Below, in pieces: positions 15,540-23,824 of a DNA stretch of 64,000 nt (positions are counted from its first letter, which is position 1; each line of letters starts with the position of its first letter). The position numbers and the translations under genes were made by a program. Location of the stretch: the NCBI GenBank assembly GCA_003451585.1, contig DMEU01000002.1, forward strand, positions 1 through 64,000, written 5' to 3'. Below the pieces are notes generated by a model, which did no database searches, was not told the origin of the DNA, and saw only the letters and a list, made by a program, of their open reading frames with translations. The stretch comes from Candidatus Omnitrophota bacterium. Lineage in GTDB: Bacteria; Omnitrophota; Gorgyraeia; Velamenicoccales; Velamenicoccaceae.

Positions 15540-16504
15540 CTGAGTTCTTCGGAAATTTGTGAAAGCACGCTTTTTGCGATCTCCGGTTTAGGCAAAAGGA
15601 ACTTTTTCGCCGATATGGTCACCCGCGTGGACTTTTGCGATAACTTATCAATTTTCGCGGTTATCGTTATCTTGTCAGTCGTCGTGCCTGTTATTATCCC
15701 GCCTTCTTTGTCTTCTTTTTTGATCGTGGCCAGGCCCCGCATACTTTTTAGCGACGCATTGTAGGTTTTTTCAAAAGAAACGTCAAAGTCCTGTTTGCTG
15801 CTGTCTTTGCCGAAAAGTGTCAGCGCCGCTCCGGCCGGAAGGAATCCTGTGCTCAAGATCGCGCTTGCAGCATATATTTTGGCGCTTCCGATAGCCGTGT
15901 TTTTAAGTGATTCTGTAAGGATCAAGGCTACCAGTTGCTCCGCGCTTGTTATGTTGGTGTAGGTCTTGTTCTTAATACCGGCATCATAGCTGCTTATTTT
16001 CGGCGGCTCTCCTTTTGAGTAGTCTCGATAGATGACTTGGCCGACATTGAGCTTGAGGGTATCTATCCGCATGGGCAATGCTTTAGCAGGTTTTTCTTCT
16101 CTCTTATCCGGCGTCTTCTCTTCTTTCTTTTCAGCGACCTTAAGGGCGTCCACGTTCAATTGGCCGTCTTTATTGCGCGTTACCCCGATCTCTTTAATGT
16201 CGATCTCCACACTTTTTAAATGTATCTCTTTTTTCAGCAGGGCCGCGAGATCACACGATACACTTGCCTTGGGCATATTGATGAGCATGCCTTCAGGGAA
16301 GCCCTGCGGATTGTATACGCGCAGGCCTGCGATGCTAACGGTCCCGGATGCAAGATTTAAAGAAAAATCGTTGATCTTTACCGGCGCTCCGATCACGGCG
16401 CTAGCTGTAGCGGCAACACTTGACCTAATGATCTGGCCTTTCAGTAGAAAGACGGAAAATAGTAAAATGATGATAACCGCGGCTAAAATAAGGATTTTTT
16501 TCAT
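15536..16504 (-). CDS. AsmA-like periplasmic protein
   Basis: A 322-aa protein with an N-terminal anchor (LILAAVIIILLFSVFLL) and AsmA-type sequence: GAPVKINDFSLNLASGTVSI, AGLRVYNPQGFP, then HLKSVEIDIKEIGVTRNKDG and LNVDALK. Lys/Glu-rich linker at about 125-145. AsmA-like proteins are envelope proteins linked to lipid transport between membranes. Length is short for the family. Confidence 0.7.
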   Translation of the reverse strand: MKKILILAAVIIILLFSVFLLKGQIIRSSVAATASAVIGAPVKINDFSLNLASGTVSIAGLRVYNPQGFPEGMLINMPKASVSCDLAALLKKEIHLKSVEIDIKEIGVTRNKDGQLNVDALKVAEKKEEKTPDKREEKPAKALPMRIDTLKLNVGQVIYRDYSKGEPPKISSYDAGIKNKTYTNITSAEQLVALILTESLKNTAIGSAKIYAASAILSTGFLPAGAALTLFGKDSSKQDFDVSFEKTYNASLKSMRGLATIKKEDKEGGIITGTTTDKITITAKIDKLSQKSTRVTISAKKFLLPKPEIAKSVLSQISEELR

Positions 16505-16593
16505 TCGACTCCTTTCAAGGCGCCTGGTCTGGATGGGTCATCCGCAGGGAGTGACCTGTCCCAGCGGCCTTAGTGTTTGAATATGCAGAGGTG

Positions 16594-16989
16594 CTAGGGG
16601 TTTTCTATTTCAGCGTTGAGTTTTACGAAGCTGGCTATAGCTCTCTTGTCGCTTTCCTTCATCTGAGTGAAACAGATGCCAAGCCTGCGTTGTTTATGAT
16701 TGTCAAGGAGTGAGCAGCTGCGTACTTCGCCCAAAAGTTCCATTTTTGTGACGCGGTCGTCTTCGTTCCTGTAGGGGTTTATCAGCGTGAAATAGATGTT
16801 AAGAAGGGTATTGTCGGGTATTTCGTAGTCCGTGGTGATGGCCATCCCGCCTTCGCTTAAGTCCATCATGAGCGCATCGACATCCATGCCTCCTACGGAC
16901 ATGCGGATCTCAGGCGGCTTGTCGACTTTGAAGGTGACTATAAAGTTGACGCTTAAGCGTATGAATTTTCTTCGTTCCGCGGTAGCCAT
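16594..16989 (-). CDS. PilZ domain protein
   Basis: A 131-aa single-domain PilZ protein. The c-di-GMP binding signature is present: ERRKFIRLSV near the start and DLSEGGMAI further on. It is one of four PilZ-containing genes in the window (with 19578, 31806 and 32329), which points to extensive c-di-GMP signalling. Its target is unknown. Confidence 0.85.
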   Translation of the reverse strand: MATAERRKFIRLSVNFIVTFKVDKPPEIRMSVGGMDVDALMMDLSEGGMAITTDYEIPDNTLLNIYFTLINPYRNEDDRVTKMELLGEVRSCSLLDNHKQRRLGICFTQMKESDKRAIASFVKLNAEIENP

Positions 16990-17025
16990 ATTTTTATTAT
17001 ACCAGATTTCTTAAAAAAAGGAATT

Positions 17026-18060
17026 TCAAAGCGAAAGTTTGCGTATACAGTAAAAACAGCTGTTGAAATCAATGTCTTCGGTGTTGCCCTGTTTTTTGTA
17101 ATCTTCGATGCGCATGCAATTGAAATTGTGTATATGCGCCGAGAACATCTTTAAGGCATCGTCGAAAGAGTTGTCCTTCAAATTTACGATCGCGGCATTT
17201 TTCCTGATGTTTTCATCGTCAAAATTCGATAGTTCGCAACATTGCAGTAAATTGGCGTTCATATCTATCGTTACCTCTTTGAGATCGAAAGGATTGCATA
17301 GTTTGATATTACTGTTTGCGCGTATGTCGGCGCCGATAAGTATCGGCAGCCTTATGGCCTTTGTGAGCTGGCGTAATAGCACAAAGAGCTCCTGCCGTTT
17401 ATCAGCCGGCAGGACCATATTGTTGTCTTCAGAGCGCGGGCAAGGCAGGACAGTAGTTACGGCGAATGCCTGGGCACCCTTCTTTTTGGCGAAGACAGCT
17501 ATGTCGAACATCTCGTCAAAATTTGCGCGGCTTGCGGCGGTGATGACCCGGAAAGGTATTTTTGCATCCCTGCAGAGACGGAAATCCTCAAGGAGTTTAT
17601 CAAAGGAGCCATCTTTTCGGATGGCGTCATGCTTTTTTTTATCCGTGCTTTCAAGGCTGAAAGACACGAAGTTTATCTTGTCCCTGTGCTTTAAAAGTAA
17701 AGGGGCATGATTTTTGAAATTGTAGCCGTTTGAAACCAGGGAAAATAGATAACCGTGTTTAACGAATAATTCTATAGCTTCCTCGAACTGAGGGTATAGA
17801 AGCGGCTCTCCTCCCGTGAGGCATGCGTATTTAAAATTGTATTTTTTAGCCCCTACTACTACTTTCTCGAGTATTTCTAAGGGCAGGTCTTTAGCGCTGC
17901 TGAAATTCCTGAGGCAGTGTTTGCAGGCGAAATTACATCTTGATGTGATGACAAAGACCAAGATGCCCGGGATAAAATTAGAGATATTGAGTAAAATATC
18001 CTGTTTATCCCGCAGGAGGCGGCTTTTATAAGATTGCCATATGAACTTCTGGATATTCAA
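17026..18060 (-). CDS. Radical SAM protein with C-terminal cysteine cluster
   Basis: A 344-aa radical SAM enzyme. The [4Fe-4S]-SAM motif is CNFACKHC, followed by the GGEPLL strand. The C-terminal part has CNPF, LLQCCEL and FNSCFYC, as in SPASM/twitch-type enzymes with auxiliary clusters. Substrate is not evident; the neighbours are a PilZ protein and an OmpA-like protein. It may be a peptide or sugar-modifying enzyme. Confidence 0.8.
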   Translation of the reverse strand: MNIQKFIWQSYKSRLLRDKQDILLNISNFIPGILVFVITSRCNFACKHCLRNFSSAKDLPLEILEKVVVGAKKYNFKYACLTGGEPLLYPQFEEAIELFVKHGYLFSLVSNGYNFKNHAPLLLKHRDKINFVSFSLESTDKKKHDAIRKDGSFDKLLEDFRLCRDAKIPFRVITAASRANFDEMFDIAVFAKKKGAQAFAVTTVLPCPRSEDNNMVLPADKRQELFVLLRQLTKAIRLPILIGADIRANSNIKLCNPFDLKEVTIDMNANLLQCCELSNFDDENIRKNAAIVNLKDNSFDDALKMFSAHIHNFNCMRIEDYKKQGNTEDIDFNSCFYCIRKLSL

Positions 18061-18080
18061 AGGGCCTGTATAACGTTGTA

Positions 18081-19058
18081 TTATTCAACCGGGATAGCGA
18101 TCTTTGTCCCGACTTTCAGACGGTTCGGGTCTTTGATCTTTCCTCTATTGAGCTCGTAGAGGTATTTCCAGCGATGGCCGCTGCCCAATTCTTTTTCGGC
18201 GATCTTCCACAGCGAGTCGTTTTTCTTTATAATGTAGTCCCTGGTCGATACCTTCACCTCTGTCTCTATGCTCTGCTCTTCTTCCTGTATTATTTTGTCT
18301 TCTCCTGTCCCGCTTGTCCGGCTTCCCTGGATCTCTTCGGGCAAGTCACCGGCGTAAGGTATCATTACCTCTTCCACTTCGGCAAGCATAAACTGGGCGT
18401 TCCTGTCTTTTTGCATGCCGACTAAGTCGGTTACGGGAGCTACGGCATCAAGTTTTCCGCGGCTGACGATGCGTATTCGTCCGGGGTCTATCCCTTCATC
18501 AAGCATGAATTGCTTTATTGCTTCTCCTCTTCGGCGGGCGAGCTTTTCATTATATGCTTCGGAGCCGCGCACGTCCGCGTTCCCTGTGATAAGTATATCG
18601 GTTTCAGGGTTGTTCTTTAATGTGTAGACCGCTTTTTTCAGTACAGGGACCGCGTCATCCCTTAAGGCGGATTTATCATAGTCAAAATACACCTTTACGT
18701 TCCTGATGATCTTTTTAATGAGCAACGATGCGCGCATCTCCTGCGGTTTGGGCGGCTGGAGCTCATCGGATCTGTAATCGAAGATAACTTTATAGACATA
18801 AACATAGCCCCTGTTGCCCCATAGCGGGCCTTGCTGTCCGGGTTCGGTAGGCCACCACCAATATCCGCCTTTCGTCTCATCTTTGACCGGGGCCGGCTTG
18901 GCATCTGTGGGCCACCAGTCAAATTCCTTCTGCGCATGTTCGATCTCAGCTTTGCGCCGTGTCTCTTTGTCAGCCGCAAATGCCAAGACGTTTATACCGC
19001 AGAACAAGATCATTACGATCGTTACGGTAAAGTTTTTTTTGAAGGTGCGAGTATTCAT
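18081..19058 (-). CDS. OmpA-family protein with LysM domain
   Basis: A 325-aa secreted protein. Signal peptide (VTIVMILFCGINVLAFA), a linker, an OmpA-like peptidoglycan-binding domain (about 115-215: VYFDYDKSALRDDAVPVLK, ITGNADVRGSEAYNEKLA), and a C-terminal LysM (about 270-325: YIIKKNDSLWKIAEKELG). It should tie the outer envelope to peptidoglycan in two ways. The next gene also encodes a peptidoglycan-binding lipoprotein, so the pair forms a cell-wall anchoring unit. Confidence 0.85.
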   Translation of the reverse strand: MNTRTFKKNFTVTIVMILFCGINVLAFAADKETRRKAEIEHAQKEFDWWPTDAKPAPVKDETKGGYWWWPTEPGQQGPLWGNRGYVYVYKVIFDYRSDELQPPKPQEMRASLLIKKIIRNVKVYFDYDKSALRDDAVPVLKKAVYTLKNNPETDILITGNADVRGSEAYNEKLARRRGEAIKQFMLDEGIDPGRIRIVSRGKLDAVAPVTDLVGMQKDRNAQFMLAEVEEVMIPYAGDLPEEIQGSRTSGTGEDKIIQEEEQSIETEVKVSTRDYIIKKNDSLWKIAEKELGSGHRWKYLYELNRGKIKDPNRLKVGTKIAIPVE

Positions 19059-19080
19059 GGTTGGCTACCTCTGGCCTCTT

Positions 19081-19503
19081 CTACTGTTTTGTTTGTGTTT
19101 CTGTGGGAACGTAATATTCCTTTAACTTGTCCCAGGTATTGGGCCCGACTTTGCCGTCAACTTTAAGGTCGTGTGCCACCTGGAAGTCTTCAACTGCTTT
19201 TTTCGATCTTGGCCCGAATTTACCGTCGACCTCGCCTTGGTAGAAACCGGCGTTTTTTAAAGCCGCCTGGTAATCTTTTTTTGTGGGGGATTCGGGGATG
19301 GCGATCTTCTCTGATGGGACGGCTAGCGTCTCAGTGCCTATTATTTCTTCCGATGCTTTAGGCCCTTTTTTTTCTACTGCGACCGCGCTCTTTTTTTCAA
19401 GTGTGTCGAGGCGCGCTTCAAGCCCATCTATTCTTTCGATGCTTGTGGCGCAACCGGTTAAAAATAAACCTGATAGAACTGTTATTACAATATTTTTTTG
19501 CAT
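19081..19503 (-). CDS. Lipoprotein with peptidoglycan-binding domain
   Basis: About 140 aa. Lipobox LTGC follows a short signal, then a small coiled coil (IDGLEARLDTLEKK) and a C-terminal PG_binding_1 domain (ALKNAGFYQGEVDGKFGPRS then KKAVEDFQ). The start at 19503 is chosen over 19554 because a strong Shine-Dalgarno (GGGGGAGAG) precedes it and the signal peptide starts there. Likely anchors the outer membrane to the wall, in an operon with the OmpA-LysM gene. Confidence 0.85.
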   Translation of the reverse strand: MQKNIVITVLSGLFLTGCATSIERIDGLEARLDTLEKKSAVAVEKKGPKASEEIIGTETLAVPSEKIAIPESPTKKDYQAALKNAGFYQGEVDGKFGPRSKKAVEDFQVAHDLKVDGKVGPNTWDKLKEYYVPTETQTKQ

Positions 19504-19577
19504 CTCTCCCCCGGGTAGGTTTTGATAGTTTGATTTCAGATTATAGCAGAGCAAAAACGCCTGTCAAGAAGATAGTG

Positions 19578-20306
19578 TTAGTGTTTGTCCGAGGACATGG
19601 TGGAGAGGTTTCTCTCTATGAATTCCAGGAGTTTTTGCTGTACGCGGCCTGAAATATAGTGGAACTCTACGCCCATCCCGGGCTGGAAGTTAGGTTGGAT
19701 TTGTTTGTCAGGCAGCCAGACGACTTTGGCCTCAAGGTCTATCTCTTCATTTTTAGGGGGGAGTTTGAGCTTCAATACAAGTTCATCGCCGAGTTTGAAT
19801 TGTCCGCAGCCATAAATATAGGCGCCTATCCCGCTTAAGTTCAATATATCGCCTTTGTGGCAGACGGCGCGCCTGTCGTATTTAGCCTTAAGTTCTATCT
19901 TCATTTCGATCGGAAGGCGCTTGAACCTTCTGCGGAGCTGCATCTTTGTGATCTTTTCGATGATCTTGTCTTCCTTGAAGCTATGCAAGGCTGTTTCCTG
20001 TGAAGGGTAAATATCCATGACCCTGTCTAAGCCGGCAACGCCGAAGATGTTCTTTAAGTGCAGCGGGACCGATGCCAATTTCATGCGGCCTTTATTGTTA
20101 ATGACCTCTTTGTACGCTATTACAACGGCTGATATGCCGGTATAGTCTATGGATTCCACGCTTTCAAGATTGCAGAGGATATCGGTATGGCAGTCGCGGA
20201 GGCATTGGCCTACGATCTCGATAAGATTGGCAGAATCTACGTCGATGTGGCCGATGAGGTCTAAGATGATAACGTTGTCTTTTTGCCTTGCTTTGATGTC
20301 GAGCAT
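19578..20306 (-). CDS. STAS-PilZ fusion protein
   Basis: A 242-aa two-domain protein. Residues 1-110 form a STAS domain as in anti-sigma factor antagonists (DLIGHIDVDSANLIEIV, ESIDYTGISAVVIAYK). Residues 120-235 form a PilZ domain (RRRFKRLPIEM, NLSGIGAYIYG). The usual phosphorylatable Ser of STAS is replaced around DYTGIS, so Thr may serve. The fusion could link c-di-GMP to a partner-switching pathway. The next gene encodes a CheY-like receiver. Confidence 0.8.
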   Translation of the reverse strand: MLDIKARQKDNVIILDLIGHIDVDSANLIEIVGQCLRDCHTDILCNLESVESIDYTGISAVVIAYKEVINNKGRMKLASVPLHLKNIFGVAGLDRVMDIYPSQETALHSFKEDKIIEKITKMQLRRRFKRLPIEMKIELKAKYDRRAVCHKGDILNLSGIGAYIYGCGQFKLGDELVLKLKLPPKNEEIDLEAKVVWLPDKQIQPNFQPGMGVEFHYISGRVQQKLLEFIERNLSTMSSDKH

Positions 20307-20316
20307 AAGCCGGTTT

Positions 20317-20700
20317 TTACCGCAGGTTTTTGTGTGTCCTTACGGCAGCTTTGATGATGCGGCCCAGGTCTTCAAAACTCCCGGTTTTAGGGAAAAACCC
20401 GGAGACACCCAGCTTGATGGCTTCTTCCATCTTCTCTTCTTTTGGGTACCCTGTGACCATAACGATCGGTATGGTAGGATTGAAGCTCCTTATCTGGCGT
20501 AGGACCTCCATCCCGTCCATATCAGGCATGTGAATATCTAGGAAGATTATATCCGGCGGGGTTTTTTTAGCGAGCTCTATGGCTTCAGGCCCTGTATAGC
20601 AGGTTTGGACCCGGTGTTCTTTTGTCTCGAGCCAATAAGTGATGGCTTCAAGAAATTCAGCCTCATTGTCGACCAGCAAAATATTCAGTTGTTTATCCAT
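20317..20700 (-). CDS. Single-domain response regulator (CheY-like)
   Basis: A 127-aa receiver domain with the acidic pocket (LLVDNEAE), the phospho-acceptor Asp in IIFLDIHMPDMDG, the Thr in VMVTGYPKEEK and the Lys in GFFPKTGSF. No output domain. Ten bases before the STAS-PilZ gene, so likely a partner in the same signalling path. Confidence 0.9.
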   Translation of the reverse strand: MDKQLNILLVDNEAEFLEAITYWLETKEHRVQTCYTGPEAIELAKKTPPDIIFLDIHMPDMDGMEVLRQIRSFNPTIPIVMVTGYPKEEKMEEAIKLGVSGFFPKTGSFEDLGRIIKAAVRTHKNLR

Positions 20701-20764
20701 GGATATCCGCTCCCTTTTTATAACTAAGGTATTATAACTTAAGTTCTACGGCTTGCCAAACCTT

Positions 20765-21394
20765 TTAATTTTCGATTGTCTCTATGGTATTTTTTCCAGG
20801 ATCCCATACGAATCTTGATCCAAATATCATCCGATCTTTTGCCGAATCAAGGTCATTATCGGCCGTATGTTCTATTTTACTGAAGACCATGCTGTATCCG
20901 CCATGCTTCCATAACAGGATCTCGAGGTCTATGGCGCGCTCTCCTACAGGGCTTAATATGGCTATGCCTAGAGGCGCGCCCTGTTCGATCTTCACTAGAA
21001 ATATCCGGCCAAGCCTGTCTGAGCCTGTTATGGTCTTTACCGTTTCGTAATAACCGCTTGGTTTTTTATCGTAGATCTGGTAGAAGGCCATATTCTGGAC
21101 AATAGGAATTTCTTTTTTTTTGCGCGTATAATAGTCCTGCCGGCTTTCTTCATCAGCCATTTTTTCCTTCGGCTTATATGTAGCCATGAAATTTATGATG
21201 ATCTCTTTTTCAGGGTCCATATCCAGGTTCGCTTCGATATAAGATTCATCATCCTTCCAGGCCTTGTTGTAGGCAAAGGCCTTGGAATCGTAGTGGATCT
21301 TTTTCGGCGGTTCCACAAGTTTTTCGGCTAAACACTCCCCCGCGCAGCTTAGCCATAAAAAGACCAGTGGAAGGACCCGCCTCATTTTACGCAT
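20765..21394 (-). CDS. Hypothetical secreted protein
   Basis: About 209 aa with a signal peptide (RVLPLVFLWLSCAGECLA). The mature part is rich in charged residues and ends in NTIETIEN. No family recognised. The start overlaps the coiled-coil gene by 8 bp. A start three codons further in is also possible. Confidence 0.55.
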   Translation of the reverse strand: MRKMRRVLPLVFLWLSCAGECLAEKLVEPPKKIHYDSKAFAYNKAWKDDESYIEANLDMDPEKEIIINFMATYKPKEKMADEESRQDYYTRKKKEIPIVQNMAFYQIYDKKPSGYYETVKTITGSDRLGRIFLVKIEQGAPLGIAILSPVGERAIDLEILLWKHGGYSMVFSKIEHTADNDLDSAKDRMIFGSRFVWDPGKNTIETIEN

Positions 21395-22073
21395 GGCCGC
21401 CGGCATCCTTTTTTAAAGATAAGAATTTTTGGATCATCGTTTCCTTTTCTTTTAATTCGTTCTCGACTTTTTCGAATTCTACCCTGGATACCCATTCCCC
21501 GCCAAGTTTATTTTCGGTATGCTCTGAGACTATCTTTTTTTGGTATTCTACGGTCTTTTTTGCGGTATTGAGTTCTTTTGTCAGGTTCTCTGCAACTGTC
21601 TGGGACCTTCTGTAATAGTCCTCTGTTTCCATCAGTTTCTTTTTAAGGCCATCGTAGTCCTGTTTGAGCTGGGCAAGCTCTGCTGTCTGGGCCCTGCGCG
21701 TGGATATCTCTTTTTCGAGGATGTCTTCTTTTTGGACTATCTCCTGCTTTAACAGCTGGTAGTCTTTTTTGAATTTCTCGTATTGTTCGTAATCGAATTT
21801 GGCGCCGGAGTTTTGCTCTATCAGTGCTTTTTCCCGTTCTTTTGTCTGGGCCAATTCCAGCTTTGAGGCGGCCAGATCGAGCTCTACTTTTTTTATCTTT
21901 TCTTCGTTTTCCATGATCTTTTTCTGGTATCCAAGGGCCGGGTCCGCATCGTTTTGTTTTACGGGGCCGCCCTGTACGCTTCGGCCGGCAATATTCTCCT
22001 TAAGGAACTGGTATCCCAATGTTCCGAGGAGGCCTATGAAGGCCAGGCATATAATGATAATCAGTATGTCCAT
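21387..22073 (-). CDS. Membrane-anchored coiled-coil protein
   Basis: A 228-aa protein. One N-terminal membrane helix (ILIIIICLAFIGLLGTLGYQ) is followed by a nearly continuous coiled coil from about residue 50 to 225 with many Lys/Glu heptads. It may be structural or a partner for the secreted protein encoded next. No enzyme motif seen. Confidence 0.6.
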   Translation of the reverse strand: MDILIIIICLAFIGLLGTLGYQFLKENIAGRSVQGGPVKQNDADPALGYQKKIMENEEKIKKVELDLAASKLELAQTKEREKALIEQNSGAKFDYEQYEKFKKDYQLLKQEIVQKEDILEKEISTRRAQTAELAQLKQDYDGLKKKLMETEDYYRRSQTVAENLTKELNTAKKTVEYQKKIVSEHTENKLGGEWVSRVEFEKVENELKEKETMIQKFLSLKKDAGGHA

Positions 22074-22139
22074 ATTATATGTAGATCATTGTACTTGAAA
22101 AGAAAATGAAAAACAATTCAGATAATTTTTATTATTTAA

Positions 22140-22167
22140 TTGTCCTTTTGCACGGCTATGTTAAAAT
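22140..22167 (+). promoter_or_regulatory. Promoter, leaderless arrangement
   Basis: -35-like TTGTCC (22140-22145), 16-bp spacer, -10 TAAAAT (22162-22167). The ATG at 22174 is six bases from the -10, so the transcript would start at or next to the start codon. Confidence 0.55.
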
Positions 22168-22173
22168 ACCCGC

Positions 22174-22482
22174 ATGCTTAAAGAATATAGATTTCAGAGT
22201 GTCCTGGGCGTATGGGGCGGTATTTGTTTTTTTGCCATGGGCTATGTTTTTGCCTCAAGCCCAAATGCTGTATATGCTAATTTTGGCAAGTTGATCATGT
22301 CGGGGGCGTATGCCTTATTTATTTCAGGTTGTTTTATGTACGCTAAAGGGAAGGGCCAGAGCGGCTATTGGGGTATTTTGGGCGTATTCGGCCCTCCGGG
22401 CCTCTTGCTTCTTTATTGCCTGAAAGACCGCAGCAAGATGATCTTGAAGAAAAGACAGAAAGAGTCTGCTAGAATCTCTTGA
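22174..22482 (+). CDS. Small membrane protein
   Basis: A 102-aa protein with three hydrophobic segments and a YAKGKGQSGYWGILG motif before the last one, a pattern found in small, widely spread, uncharacterised membrane proteins. A basic tail (KKRQKES) follows. It converges with lexA and overlaps its 3' end by 14 bp. Confidence 0.65.
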   Translation: MLKEYRFQSVLGVWGGICFFAMGYVFASSPNAVYANFGKLIMSGAYALFISGCFMYAKGKGQSGYWGILGVFGPPGLLLLYCLKDRSKMILKKRQKESARIS

Positions 22483-23065
22483 TGACGGCGATGACTTTGC
22501 CCAGTATTGAGAAAGGTTTCCGGATCTCGGTATAGTTGCTGTTGGCGGGGGCTAAAATGAAGCCCGCGCCTTTTTTCTTTAATACCTTAATTGTCGCTTC
22601 CTGGTCGATAAGGGCGGCTATTATATCTCCGTCGTCTGCCAGCCGTTGTCTTCGGATAACGGCAAAATCTCCTTCATTTATCCCCTTTTCTATCATGCTG
22701 TCGCCCTTCACTTTTAAGGCGAAGACCTGGCGGTCTTGATTTGAAAGGAATTCGTCGAGATGCAGGTAATCCGCTATTTCTTCAAAGGCCAGGTCGGGCA
22801 TGCCGGCCATGATAGAGCCCAATACCGGTATCCTTAAAGCAAGGGGCTTTACCAATTCTATTGAACGGGACTGCCTTGCTTTAAGCTTTATAAAGCCCTT
22901 TTTTGATAGTGTTTTTAAGTGGTCGCGGGTCGTGCCGGTTGACCTGAAGGCGAACCTTTCTCCGATCTCCCGTATCGTAGGAGGCCTGCCTTCTTCCGTG
23001 ACCTTGTCCTGGATGAATCTAAGGATGGACGCCTGTTTCGCTGTCAGGCCGCAGGCTATAGTCAT
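22469..23065 (-). CDS. lexA: LexA repressor
   Basis: SOS repressor, 198 aa. The N-terminal winged helix (PPTIREIGERFAF, TRDHLKTLSKKGFI) and the C-terminal S24 self-cleavage domain are complete: cleavage site A87-G88 in IMAGMP, catalytic Ser123 in GDSM, Lys160 in ATIKVL. The gene starts 4 bp inside the upstream 103-aa gene. No copy of the palindrome found at 1402-1417 and 2627-2642 is visible upstream of lexA or its near neighbours, so autoregulation of this operon is not shown. Confidence 0.95.
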   Translation of the reverse strand: MTIACGLTAKQASILRFIQDKVTEEGRPPTIREIGERFAFRSTGTTRDHLKTLSKKGFIKLKARQSRSIELVKPLALRIPVLGSIMAGMPDLAFEEIADYLHLDEFLSNQDRQVFALKVKGDSMIEKGINEGDFAVIRRQRLADDGDIIAALIDQEATIKVLKKKGAGFILAPANSNYTEIRKPFSILGKVIAVIKRF

Positions 23066-23373
23066 TTTTTACGCAGGCGCCTGCTCAACTGCTGGATCTC
23101 CGTGTAGATCTTTAATACGTTCTTATCTTTAAGTTGGTCAGAGGTCAAGAGCGGGGCGATATTTTTACCCAGTTCGTAGTAGAGCTCTTCCCTCTTGGCT
23201 TTACAGACGAGTTTTTCAACGTTTGTTTTGATATTTTTGGAGATGACGGCCAGGTCTTTTTCGCTTTTTTTCATTAGTTGGACCGCGTCTTGGTTAAATT
23301 TAGTAATATTCTTTTTTGCCTGCGGCCAAATTTTTTCGATTTCTTTCTGGATCGTGTCTTTCAGGTTATCCAT
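23062..23373 (-). CDS. Hypothetical protein coupled to lexA
   Basis: A 103-aa, charged, helical protein (KDTIQKEIEKIWPQAKKN, ELYYELGKNIAPLLTSDQLK) ending in an Arg/Lys-rich tail. No membrane segment and no known motif. Its stop overlaps the lexA start (ATGA), so both are translated together. A role connected with SOS is only suggested by position. Confidence 0.6.
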   Translation of the reverse strand: MDNLKDTIQKEIEKIWPQAKKNITKFNQDAVQLMKKSEKDLAVISKNIKTNVEKLVCKAKREELYYELGKNIAPLLTSDQLKDKNVLKIYTEIQQLSRRLRKK

Positions 23374-23407
23374 ACTTCCTCCTATTTTAGGGATCTTTCC
23401 TCTTAGG

Positions 23408-23794
23408 TTAGAATTTTACTACGTATCCTACTTTTGCGCCCTCTTTGTCCTGAAGGTTTAACGCCCGGAAATCAGGCCGCCTGCCTTTTATATGCGCAGG
23501 GTACTGGTGTTCTATTATCCCATCGAATTCCAGGTTTTTTTTGATGTCCGAATAGACCCTTGCTATCCGCAAAATAGGTTTTTCATTTACGGCCATGCTG
23601 ACTATCTGCGAAGGGACGTTCTGATAATAAGGGAATACAGGCTGCTGTTCGGAAAGAGACATGTTGATGACGCGTAAAAGCATATACTCCCCTATCGCGA
23701 CAAGTATGCCCATCTGCAGGATCTTCTTCGCGCTGAAACGAAAGAAACTCTTTAAGCGCGATCTTTTGTAGTGTTTGCTGATGATTTCCGTCAT
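23408..23794 (-). CDS. Hypothetical membrane-anchored protein
   Basis: A 128-aa protein with a basic N-terminus (KHYKRSRLKSFFRFSAKK), one hydrophobic helix (about 28-46) and a periplasmic tail containing EFDGIIEHQYPAHIKG and ALNLQDKEGAKVGYVVKF. Family not recognised. It sits between the acyl-CoA ligase and the lexA operon in the same direction. Confidence 0.55.
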   Translation of the reverse strand: MTEIISKHYKRSRLKSFFRFSAKKILQMGILVAIGEYMLLRVINMSLSEQQPVFPYYQNVPSQIVSMAVNEKPILRIARVYSDIKKNLEFDGIIEHQYPAHIKGRRPDFRALNLQDKEGAKVGYVVKF

Positions 23795-23824
23795 AAGATA
23801 AGCCGTGTTGTCAAATTTACATTG

